From Amylibacter sp. (GTDB lineage: Bacteria; Pseudomonadota; Alphaproteobacteria; Rhodobacterales; Rhodobacteraceae), in contig JALWOO010000339.1 in assembly GCA_027083485.1 (NCBI GenBank), forward strand, positions 1-6,071: a stretch of DNA of 6,071 bases, written 5' to 3'. A program made the position numbers and the translations under genes. The notes beneath the pieces were generated by a model. It worked only from the letters and a program-made list of their open reading frames with translations. It ran no database searches and was not told the DNA's origin. Shown piece after piece: positions 1 through 5,678 of this stretch (the first letter of the stretch is position 1; each line of letters opens with the position of its first letter).

Positions 1-744
1 ATAGCGGAAAAATATGCGGCCCCTTATGCTGATCTGTTCGGGACGTTGCCGGAATGGCTGGCCGATCTGCCCGCAGCCAGTCCGCTTGGCGATGCGGCGG
101 CACAGGCGGCCTGGCGGGGGTTATCTCCGGAAAAACAACAGCAAATCAACCGGATTTTCGCCAATTTCGGTAAATCTATTGCCGCTTTTGAACGTACGTT
201 GATGCCGCTGGAAAACCGCTTTGACCGCTACACACGGGCGTTGCTGGCCGGTGAAACGCCAAAAGGGGATGCCAGATTGAGCAAAGAAGCCCTGCACGGG
301 TTCATCCTGTTTACCGGCAAGGCGGGCTGTATCAACTGCCACAACGGCCCGCGACTGACGGATGAGTTTTTCCACAACACCGGCGTGTTTAGCCCGAAAC
401 AGCCGGTTACCGATCAGGGCCGCGCGGCAGTGCTTGAGGCGGTGACGGAGGACCCTTTCAACTGCCTTGGTCCCTATAGCGATGCACCGGCCGAGGAGTG
501 CAAGGAATTGCGCTTTATGTCGCGCAAATCGCATCCGTTCAAGCGGGCCTATAAAACGCCAAGCCTGCGCGGTGTGGCGGATCGCGCGCCCTATATGCAT
601 GCGGGGCAAATCAAAACGCTGGGGCAGGTGATCGCCCATTACAACGCGGCCCCCGCTGCGCCAAGCGGTCATTCGGAAATCAGACCCCTGCGGTTAACGC
701 GGCAGGAAAAGGCGGCGTTGCTGGCATTTTTGAAAACCCTCTGA
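1..744 (+). CDS. Di-heme cytochrome c peroxidase / MauG-family protein, C-terminal part (5' end outside window)
   Basis: The reading frame is open from base 1 and ends at TGA 742-744, giving the last 247 residues of a larger protein. A C-type heme site CINCH is at residues 110-114 (coding bases 328-342), followed by NGPRLTDEFFHNTGV, typical of the second heme domain of the bacterial CcpA/MauG family. The likely distal Met ligand is in APYMHAG (Met 209). Upstream of the heme, INRIFANFGKSIAAFERTL and RFDRYTRALLAGE match the inter-domain helix region of this family. The first heme domain and signal peptide must lie before the window. These periplasmic enzymes reduce H2O2 with electrons from small cytochromes or, in MauG relatives, oxidise a protein or metal partner; which applies here cannot be decided. 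Two further cysteines (155 and 167) flank a GPYSDAPAEE loop. The TTG at 46 is not a credible start because coding similarity continues upstream of it. It converges with the RND operon. Confidence 0.9.
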   Translation: MAEKYAAPYADLFGTLPEWLADLPAASPLGDAAAQAAWRGLSPEKQQQINRIFANFGKSIAAFERTLMPLENRFDRYTRALLAGETPKGDARLSKEALHGFILFTGKAGCINCHNGPRLTDEFFHNTGVFSPKQPVTDQGRAAVLEAVTEDPFNCLGPYSDAPAEECKELRFMSRKSHPFKRAYKTPSLRGVADRAPYMHAGQIKTLGQVIAHYNAAPAAPSGHSEIRPLRLTRQEKAALLAFLKTL

Positions 745-751
745 AACGAAA

Positions 752-775
752 AGGGCACCCCGCGAGGGATGCCCT
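752..775. terminator. Hairpin between convergent genes, probable bidirectional terminator
   Basis: AGGGCA (752-757) pairs with TGCCCT (770-775), and after one C-A mismatch CCC (759-761) pairs with GGG (766-768) around a GCGA loop. On the minus strand the stem is followed by TTTTCGTTTC, a good U-rich tail for the RND operon, whose stop is at 799. On the plus strand only GATTTGTT follows, so termination of the peroxidase gene would be weaker. The position between two converging stop codons supports the call. Confidence 0.75.
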
Positions 776-798
776 GATTTGTTGGATTGCTGCGGGTG

Positions 799-3700
799 CT
801 ACATCTTGAATACGCGGTAAATCGCCGGGATGACCAGCACTGTCAGCGCGGTAGACGTGGCCAGCCCGAACAGCAGTGAAATCGCCAGACCCTGAAAAAT
901 CGGGTCGGACAGGATCACCACAGCCCCGATCATCGCCGCAATCGCGGTCAGCAGGATCGGTTTGAAGCGGGTGGCCCCGGCGGCAATCAGGATATCAAGG
1001 TTCACTTCGCCCTTGCCTTCGTGGCGGATGAAGTCCACCAGCAAGATCGAGTTGCGCACGATAATCCCTGCCAGCGCAATGAAACCGATCATCGAGGTGG
1101 CGGAGAAAGGCGCATTGAACAGCCAATGCCCGAACATGATACCAAGGAAGGTCAAAGGTACCGGCGTCAGGATCACCAGCGGCAGGCGGAAAGAGCCGAA
1201 TTGCGCCACCACGAGGATGTAGATCCCGAGCAGGGCCACCGCAAAAGCAGACCCCATGTCGCGGAAGGTCACCCAGGTGACTTCCCATTCGCCATCCCAG
1301 AGCAGGATGGGTTTATCCTCCTCGTTGGGTTGGCCATGCAACACGATTTTCGGCTTTTCCATGTCGGTCCAGTCCATTTTATCCAACTCCTCTGCCACGG
1401 CCAACATGCCGTATAAAGGAGCCTCGAAACGGCCGGCCATTTCGCCCATCACCATTTCCGCATAACGACCGTTATGGCGGAAAATCGGATAGGAGGCGCG
1501 TTCTTCGACGATGTTCACCACATCGCCCAATTCGACCACACCACGATCACCCGGCAGCACATTGGCAGGCACAGGGGTTGCCAGCATGCGTTCGTCGATC
1601 ACCTTGTCGGCGCGGTCACGACCAACCACGATCGGGATCGGCTGGCGACCTTTGCCGCGATGCGAATAGCCAACGGTAATATCGCCATTCAGCATTTGCA
1701 GGGTGTTGAGCGCATCGGATTCCTGCACGTGGTAGAACTCCAGATCATCGGGCAGCAATTCCGCCCGCATCCGGCGCGGACGCACGCCAAAGCTGTCGTC
1801 CACATCCACCACATAGGGCACGGCCTCGAAGGCTTTGCGAATGCGGCGCGCGCTTTCGCGGCGGGTTTCCGCATCGGGACCATAGACTTCGGCCAGCAGA
1901 GTTGCAATCACAGGCGGGCCGGGGGGCGGTTCAACGGTTTTGATGTTGGTGCCCGGAGGCACATCCAGTTCGGCCAGTTTGCTACGCAGTTCCAGCGCGA
2001 TTTCATGGCTGGTGCGGCTGCGTTCGTTCTTGCCTTCCAGATTGATCTGGACCTCGCCCAGTTCCGGCAGTTGACGCAGGAAGTAGTGGCGCACCAAACC
2101 GTTGAAGTTGAACGGTGCGGCGGTGCCGGCATAGGTTTGCACGGAAACCACTTCTTCCAGGCCAAGCGCCACCCGCGCGGCCTGTTGCAACACGCCATCC
2201 GTTGCCTCTACCGAGGCTCCTTCGGGCAGGTCCACAACAATTGACAGCTCTGATTTGTTATCAAATGGCAGCAGTTTCACGGTGACATCGCGGGTGTACA
2301 AGGCTCCAAGAGAGCCAAAGGAAGCCGTAATAATCACGATCAGGAAAATCCCGCTCACGGCCTTGTTGAGCAACAAGGGGCGTGCGATTGCAGCATAAAT
2401 CTTGCCCAAACGCCCACCGTTTTCGGCGCTTTCGTCGTGGTGTAATTCCGCTTTGCCTGCGACTTTCATCATCAGCCAAGGGGTGACGATCACCGCGATG
2501 AAGAATGAAAAGATCATTGCCGCAGAGGCATTGGCGGGGATTGGACTCATGTATGGTCCCATAAGACCGGAGACAAACAGCATCGGCAGCAGCGCCACAA
2601 CCACGGTCATTGTAGCAACAATGGTGGGGTTGCCCACCTCGGCCACTGCAGCGATGGCTGCGCGATTGCGGCCTTTGTTGCCCTTGTTCATGCCCCAGTG
2701 GCGTGCGATGTTTTCAATCACCACAATGGCGTCATCCACCAGAATACCGATGGAAAAGATCAGCGCAAACAGCGACACACGGTTCAGGGTATAGCCCATC
2801 AACCATGCTGCAAACAGGGTCAGCAGAATGGTCATCGGGATCACCACGGCAACCACGATAGCCTCGCGCCAGCCAATAGCAATCAGCACCAGAATAACGA
2901 TGGAAACAGTGGCCAATCCCAGATGATAGAGCAGTTCGTTGGCTTTTTCCTCGGCGGTGTCGCCGTAATCGCGGGTTACATCTACCACGACGGAATTGGG
3001 AATGATGTCGCCCTTCAGGGTTTCGATCTTGTGCAGAACCTCCTCGGCCACCAGAACCGCGTTGGCTCCGGCACGTTTGGCCACGGCCAATGTAACGGCT
3101 GGCATGCGGGTAATATCCTCGCCATCAACACGTCGCAGGGTGGCGACATTGACCTCGTCCAGATCGGTGACAAAACCGACCGTTGCCACATCCCGCACAT
3201 AGACCGGACGGCCATCACGAGAGGTCAGCACCAGATTGCCGATTTGCTCGGGGCTGGACAGGGTGCTGCCCAAAATCAGGGAAATCTGTTCGCCCTGATT
3301 GCGCACGGAGCCGGCAGGATAGGCGGAATTGGCCCCTTGGACTTTGCCCACCAATTGTTGCAGCGTAATCCCGTAGAGCGCCAGTTTTTCCGGATCGGGC
3401 GCGACACGCAATGCCTCGCCGGTTTCGCCGACAAGGTAGGTGCGTCCGACGTTTTCGATCTTGGCCAGTTGGGCGTCTACCTCGCGCACAATGCGGGTAA
3501 TATCATTGGCGTTCATGTCGGACTGTCCCGGTGCGGGCGAGAAAGTCAGAGTGACAATGGCCACATCGTTAATGCCACGCCCGACCACCAGAGGTTCCGG
3601 AATGCCGACGGGAATTTGGTCAAAGTTGGCACGAATTTTGTCATGCACCCGCAAAATAGCGGTTTCGGAATCAACGCCCACTTCAAAGCGTGCGGTGACC

Positions 3701-4008
3701 ATCACCTGATTGTCACGGGTCGAGGAATAGACATGTTCGACCTGATCAATGCCTTTGACGATGCTTTCCAGCGGCTCGGTAATCAGTTTTACCGCATCCG
3801 GCGCCTTCAGGCCGTCGGCACGAATGTGGATGTCCACCAAGGGTACGGAAATCTGCGGTTCTTCCTCGCGCGGCAGGCTGAACAATGCCAGAAGGCCCAC
3901 GGCGATGGCTGCCAGCAGGAACAGGGGCGTCAACGGGGATTTGATAAAGGCCGCGGTCAGGCGCCCCGCAATTCCCAGCGGCCCGGATTCGGGTGTTTGA
4001 TCAGTCAT
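799..4008 (-). CDS. RND-family efflux transporter, inner-membrane permease subunit (AcrB/HAE1-like)
   Basis: A complete 1069-residue protein, the usual length for the family. It should be a proton-driven trimer in the inner membrane that captures substrate from the periplasm or outer leaflet and passes it to an outer-membrane channel. Hydrophobic segments fit twelve membrane helices: TM1 near 27-45, TM2-6 about 358-515, TM7 about 548-570 and TM8-12 about 918-1066, with two large periplasmic loops between TM1/2 and TM7/8. The family signature PREEEPQISVPLVDI (46-60) follows TM1. TM4 carries GILVDDAIVVIEN with the proton-relay pair Asp425-Asp426. In TM10 the motif GIIVRNSILLVDF has Arg985 where AcrB has its relay Lys940. 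The second porter loop carries FNFNGLVRHYFLR (633-645) and a proline-rich EPPPGPPV (693-700). There is no Met between residues 515 and 746, arguing against a CusA-type metal pump. The start ATG overlaps the adaptor stop by 8 bases (ATGACTGA); a weak GGTGA ribosome site lies at 4015-4019. The substrate is unknown. Confidence 0.95.
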   Translation of the reverse strand: MTDQTPESGPLGIAGRLTAAFIKSPLTPLFLLAAIAVGLLALFSLPREEEPQISVPLVDIHIRADGLKAPDAVKLITEPLESIVKGIDQVEHVYSSTRDNQVMVTARFEVGVDSETAILRVHDKIRANFDQIPVGIPEPLVVGRGINDVAIVTLTFSPAPGQSDMNANDITRIVREVDAQLAKIENVGRTYLVGETGEALRVAPDPEKLALYGITLQQLVGKVQGANSAYPAGSVRNQGEQISLILGSTLSSPEQIGNLVLTSRDGRPVYVRDVATVGFVTDLDEVNVATLRRVDGEDITRMPAVTLAVAKRAGANAVLVAEEVLHKIETLKGDIIPNSVVVDVTRDYGDTAEEKANELLYHLGLATVSIVILVLIAIGWREAIVVAVVIPMTILLTLFAAWLMGYTLNRVSLFALIFSIGILVDDAIVVIENIARHWGMNKGNKGRNRAAIAAVAEVGNPTIVATMTVVVALLPMLFVSGLMGPYMSPIPANASAAMIFSFFIAVIVTPWLMMKVAGKAELHHDESAENGGRLGKIYAAIARPLLLNKAVSGIFLIVIITASFGSLGALYTRDVTVKLLPFDNKSELSIVVDLPEGASVEATDGVLQQAARVALGLEEVVSVQTYAGTAAPFNFNGLVRHYFLRQLPELGEVQINLEGKNERSRTSHEIALELRSKLAELDVPPGTNIKTVEPPPGPPVIATLLAEVYGPDAETRRESARRIRKAFEAVPYVVDVDDSFGVRPRRMRAELLPDDLEFYHVQESDALNTLQMLNGDITVGYSHRGKGRQPIPIVVGRDRADKVIDERMLATPVPANVLPGDRGVVELGDVVNIVEERASYPIFRHNGRYAEMVMGEMAGRFEAPLYGMLAVAEELDKMDWTDMEKPKIVLHGQPNEEDKPILLWDGEWEVTWVTFRDMGSAFAVALLGIYILVVAQFGSFRLPLVILTPVPLTFLGIMFGHWLFNAPFSATSMIGFIALAGIIVRNSILLVDFIRHEGKGEVNLDILIAAGATRFKPILLTAIAAMIGAVVILSDPIFQGLAISLLFGLATSTALTVLVIPAIYRVFKM

Positions 4009-4957
4009 CGGAATTCACCAGTTTGTCGCCAGCATAAAGGCCGGTTAACACTTCGTAATAGTTTTGGCCGTCTTGATTGACTTTTTCGCCTAAAACCACT
4101 GCGCGGCGCAAAGGGGCACCGTCGATATCGATGGTTACGAAATCGATACCGCCTTGCAGGGTTACTGCTGATTCGGGCACCAGCAAGGCTTTGCGTGTGC
4201 TGACGGGCAGGCGAACCGGAATCCGGCGGCCAATGAAACGGTCATCGAGTTTGTCTACCTCGACATCGGCCAGAACGCGGCCGCCTTCGATTTGGGGATA
4301 GATTTTGGCAAGCCGGCCGCTCTGGCCTTCACCGATGGAAATCTTGTCACCTTGCTTGAGTGCGGTGGCATGGCGTTCGGGGATAGACAGGCGCAGGAAT
4401 GACCCGCCGCTGCCGATAATAGCAATACCTTCGCCCGGAGAGGCTACGGAGCCTTTGGCGGTGGGAACCGACAGCACAATGCCGTTATCCGGTGCCAGAA
4501 CCTCGCCTTCTGCCACCTGTTGGGAAATAACCAGCCGGTTGGATTCGGCGGATCTGATTTCACCTTTTAAAACATCTACTTGGGTGGTGAGCTGATCAAA
4601 GTTTTGTTTGGTGATAACGCCACGCGCAAACAGTTCCTTGCCGCGATCATAATCGGTTTGTGCGGCTTCCAGACGGGATTGCAATGTGCTGATCTGGGCG
4701 TCTGCAGCGGCCAGTTGAAAGGCCAGTTTGTCGTCCACGATCAGGGCAATGCGCTGCCCTTGTGTTACATGGTCTCCCTCAGAGACCGACAGCTCGGAAA
4801 TTGTGCCGCCAATGCGGGCGCGGGCAGGAAGGCGGTCGCGGGTTTCAACAAGGCCGTAAACGGCTTTCCATTCGGTGAGTGGTTGCAACTGTAGTTCCTG
4901 TGACGATGCCGCCGAGGCACCGATCAAGGCTACAATGACTGGTAGGATGAGTTTCAT
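4001..4957 (-). CDS. RND periplasmic adaptor (membrane fusion protein, HlyD/AcrA-like), short form
   Basis: A 318-residue adaptor that should link the downstream RND pump to an outer-membrane channel. Residues 1-20 form a signal peptide (MKL, hydrophobic core, then ASAASSQ with probable cleavage near 18-20); there is no lipobox cysteine, so it is probably not a lipoprotein. Domains in order: first half of the barrel-sandwich/lipoyl domain about 45-75 (ARIGGTISELSVSEGDHVTQGQ), a short alpha-hairpin coiled coil about 78-145, the second lipoyl half about 150-182 (VLAPDNGIVLSV), a beta-barrel about 185-250 and a membrane-proximal domain to the end. It is somewhat shorter than AcrA-type adaptors. 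The frame is open upstream to an ATG at 5119, but the ATG at 4957 is chosen because it is followed by the signal peptide and preceded by AAGGA at 8 bases. The upstream 54 residues would bury the signal peptide and run through the putative promoter and operator. It is first in an operon with the RND gene, divergent from the cytochromes. Confidence 0.92.
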   Translation of the reverse strand: MKLILPVIVALIGASAASSQELQLQPLTEWKAVYGLVETRDRLPARARIGGTISELSVSEGDHVTQGQRIALIVDDKLAFQLAAADAQISTLQSRLEAAQTDYDRGKELFARGVITKQNFDQLTTQVDVLKGEIRSAESNRLVISQQVAEGEVLAPDNGIVLSVPTAKGSVASPGEGIAIIGSGGSFLRLSIPERHATALKQGDKISIGEGQSGRLAKIYPQIEGGRVLADVEVDKLDDRFIGRRIPVRLPVSTRKALLVPESAVTLQGGIDFVTIDIDGAPLRRAVVLGEKVNQDGQNYYEVLTGLYAGDKLVNSDD

Positions 4958-4965
4958 GGCTGGTG

Positions 4966-4970
4966 TCCTT
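4966..4970 (-). promoter_or_regulatory. Ribosome binding site of the adaptor gene (decides the start)
   Basis: On the minus strand AAGGA stands 8 bases before the ATG at 4957. Its good spacing, together with the signal peptide that follows, favours this ATG over the in-frame ATG 162 bases upstream at 5119. Confidence 0.75.
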
Positions 4971-4972
4971 TG

Positions 4973-4985
4973 GCCCGTTTCGGGC
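4973..4985 (-). other. Small GC hairpin in the adaptor leader, next to the ribosome site
   Basis: On the minus strand GCCCG-AAA-CGGGC forms a 5-bp stem with a 3-base loop, ending two bases before the AAGGA ribosome site. It could affect ribosome access, but the stem is short and could be chance. Confidence 0.3.
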
Positions 4986-5045
4986 AGTTTACCTTTTTTG
5001 CGGCGTGCGTCCACGGGCAAGCCGTCAGATTTAGATGTGAAATCG

Positions 5046-5071
5046 AATACATTCACGTTTGTGAATATGTT
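5046..5071. promoter_or_regulatory. Imperfect palindrome ATTCAC-GTTT-GTGAAT, candidate repressor operator of the adaptor/RND operon
   Basis: A perfect 6-bp inverted repeat occupies 5051-5066, with further matched pairs at 5049/5068, 5047/5070 and 5046/5071. Its core reads ATTC-N8-GAAT, the pattern I recall for the persulfide-responsive ArsR-family repressor SqrR of Rhodobacter. The central ACGTTTGTGAAT also resembles the AcrR/TetR-type operator of E. coli acrAB as I remember it. It overlaps the likely -10 and start region of the minus-strand promoter, where a repressor would act. No regulator gene is in the window, so the protein that binds is unknown. Confidence 0.6.
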
Positions 5072-5096
5072 TATCAGCCCGCAGTTGGTGTGTAAA
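5068..5096 (-). promoter_or_regulatory. Candidate promoter of the adaptor/RND operon
   Basis: On the minus strand TTTACA (5091-5096) is followed after 17 bases by TAAACA (5068-5073), which is preceded by TGA, giving an extended -10 form. The -10 overlaps the edge of the ATTC-N8-GAAT palindrome. Initiation near 5060 would give a leader of roughly 100 bases. The -10 match is only partial. Confidence 0.45.
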
Positions 5097-5100
5097 GCGG

Positions 5101-5129
5101 TCAAATCCAGGGGCCTCAAATAAATTTGA
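5101..5129. repeat. Three TCAAAT half-sites between the divergent promoters
   Basis: TCAAAT occurs at 5101-5106 and again at 5116-5121, and the second copy forms a tight inverted repeat with ATTTGA at 5124-5129 (two-base spacer AA). The group sits immediately upstream of the -35 of the minus-strand promoter and about 40 bases upstream of the plus-strand one, a position suited to an activator or shared regulator. The AT-rich composition makes chance occurrence possible. Confidence 0.35.
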
Positions 5130-5146
5130 ACAAGGGCAACAAAGGC

Positions 5147-5166
5147 TTGACCTTCCCCTACTGGAA
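5147..5166 (+). promoter_or_regulatory. CueR/HmrR-like (MerR-family copper sensor) promoter box, degenerate
   Basis: The stretch begins TTGACCTTCCCCT and continues ACTGGAA. From memory, the copA promoter bound by CueR in E. coli begins with the same bases (TTGACC as -35, then TTCCCCT) and has a GGAAGG right half. Here the inverted core is TTCC-N6-GGAA, one base shorter than the usual N7, and the right half continues CTT rather than GG. No convincing -10 follows at the 19-20 base spacing MerR-type promoters use. It could be a weak or diverged site, or coincidence. Confidence 0.35.
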
Positions 5167-5167
5167 C

Positions 5168-5195
5168 TTGGCAGGTGGTTTGTGGGCAATAGGTT
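5168..5195 (+). promoter_or_regulatory. Candidate promoter of the two-cytochrome unit
   Basis: TTGGCA (5168-5173) matches the sigma-70 -35 at five of six bases and is followed after 16 bases by TAGGTT (5190-5195), a weak -10. The -10 coincides with the left arm of the 7-bp inverted repeat at 5191-5208. An alternative -35 is TTGACC at 5147, but no -10 at proper spacing was found for it. Confidence 0.35.
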
Positions 5196-5208
5196 CACAA
5201 ATGAACCT
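5191..5208. promoter_or_regulatory. Perfect inverted repeat AGGTTCA-CAAA-TGAACCT, candidate operator of the cytochrome unit
   Basis: A 7-bp perfect dyad with a 4-base spacer lies 26 bases before the cytochrome start codon, overlapping the likely -10. It has no U-run after it, so it is not a terminator. It shares the TTCAC/TGAA core with the palindrome at 5051-5066 but differs in half-site length, so the same or a related regulator might bind both. In RNA it could also form a small leader hairpin upstream of the ribosome site. Confidence 0.5.
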
Positions 5209-5223
5209 CGGAAGTTTTGTCAT

Positions 5224-5230
5224 AAGGAGG
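5224..5230 (+). promoter_or_regulatory. Strong ribosome binding site of the first cytochrome
   Basis: AAGGAGG, a near-perfect anti-16S match, stands four bases before the ATG at 5235. The strength implies that this small cytochrome is made at high level and fixes its start. Confidence 0.8.
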
Positions 5231-5234
5231 TTTA

Positions 5235-5675
5235 ATGAATAATAACTTAAAACTGGCGCTGGCTGTGGTGGTTCTGGCTGGTGGTGGCGCGTTTTTGTGG
5301 ATGACACAACGCCCGATGCCAATGGATACGGCGCAAATGGGTGCTGGCAATGGCGGTCCGATTGCCGATGTAAAAATCCCGACAGAGATGAGCAGTCTTG
5401 CCGAGATCGGCAAACGCGCTTTTGATGCCAAATGTGCGACCTGTCACGGGGCCAATGCGGCCGGTACACAGGGCAAGGCCCCGCCGCTGGTTCACCAATA
5501 CTATCGCCCGGGCCACCATGCGGATGCAGCGTTTTTTCTGGCGGCTCAAAACGGTGTGCGGGCGCACCATTGGCGGTTTGGTGACATGCCGCCGATCGAG
5601 GGGGTAACCAAGGGCGACATCAAAGGGATTGTTGCCTATGTGCGTAGCTTGCAAAAAGAAAACGGGATAAACTAG
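5235..5675 (+). CDS. Membrane-anchored class I c-type cytochrome
   Basis: A complete 146-residue protein. Residues about 6-23 (LALAVVVLAGGGAFLW) form an uncleaved-looking signal anchor after a short MNNNLK start, placing the rest in the periplasm. The single heme site is CATCH at 67-71, and the likely axial Met is Met118 in FGDMPP, followed by the terminal helix DIKGIVAYVRSLQKENGI expected of class I cytochromes. A linker at 23-35 is methionine-rich (MTQRPMPMDTAQM). His pairs occur at 94-95 (PGHH) and 111-112 (AHHW). It probably carries single electrons between periplasmic donors and acceptors. From memory, similar cytochromes in Rhodobacterales lie near copper-resistance genes, but this was not checked. 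The strong ribosome site and only 3 bases to the next cytochrome suggest co-transcription. The exact partner is unknown. Confidence 0.9.
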   Translation: MNNNLKLALAVVVLAGGGAFLWMTQRPMPMDTAQMGAGNGGPIADVKIPTEMSSLAEIGKRAFDAKCATCHGANAAGTQGKAPPLVHQYYRPGHHADAAFFLAAQNGVRAHHWRFGDMPPIEGVTKGDIKGIVAYVRSLQKENGIN

Positions 5676-5678
5676 GAA

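Noticed and set aside
46..48. TTG as start of the peroxidase gene
   Set aside because: The frame is open to base 1 and the upstream residues (AEKYAAPYADLFGTLPEW) continue the family pattern; the first heme domain must lie outside the window.
121..672. Minus-strand open frame of 183 codons
   Set aside because: Antisense to the di-heme peroxidase, whose heme motif and family signatures are clear; no membrane, signal or domain feature.
1474..2244. Plus-strand open frame of 256 codons
   Set aside because: Also antisense to the RND gene, with the same His/Gln/Phe-rich shadow composition and no motif or ribosome site.
2698..4080. Long plus-strand open frame of 460 codons opposite the RND gene
   Set aside because: It is fully antisense to a clear RND transporter (and reaches into the adaptor), has a His/Gln/Asn-rich composition typical of reverse-complement frames and shows no recognisable domain.
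5003..5025. GC-rich potential hairpin in the adaptor leader, considered as an attenuator
   Set aside because: Pairing is interrupted by bulges and on the transcribed strand it is followed by a run of A, not U, so it does not look like a terminator.
4958..5119. N-terminal extension of the adaptor to the ATG at 5119
   Set aside because: It would bury the signal peptide behind 54 polar residues and cover the candidate -35, -10 and operator; the ATG at 4957 has a well-spaced ribosome site.
5158..5469. Minus-strand open frame of 103 codons over the cytochrome promoter and 5' end
   Set aside because: It overlaps the first cytochrome coding sequence and has no ribosome site or recognisable features.
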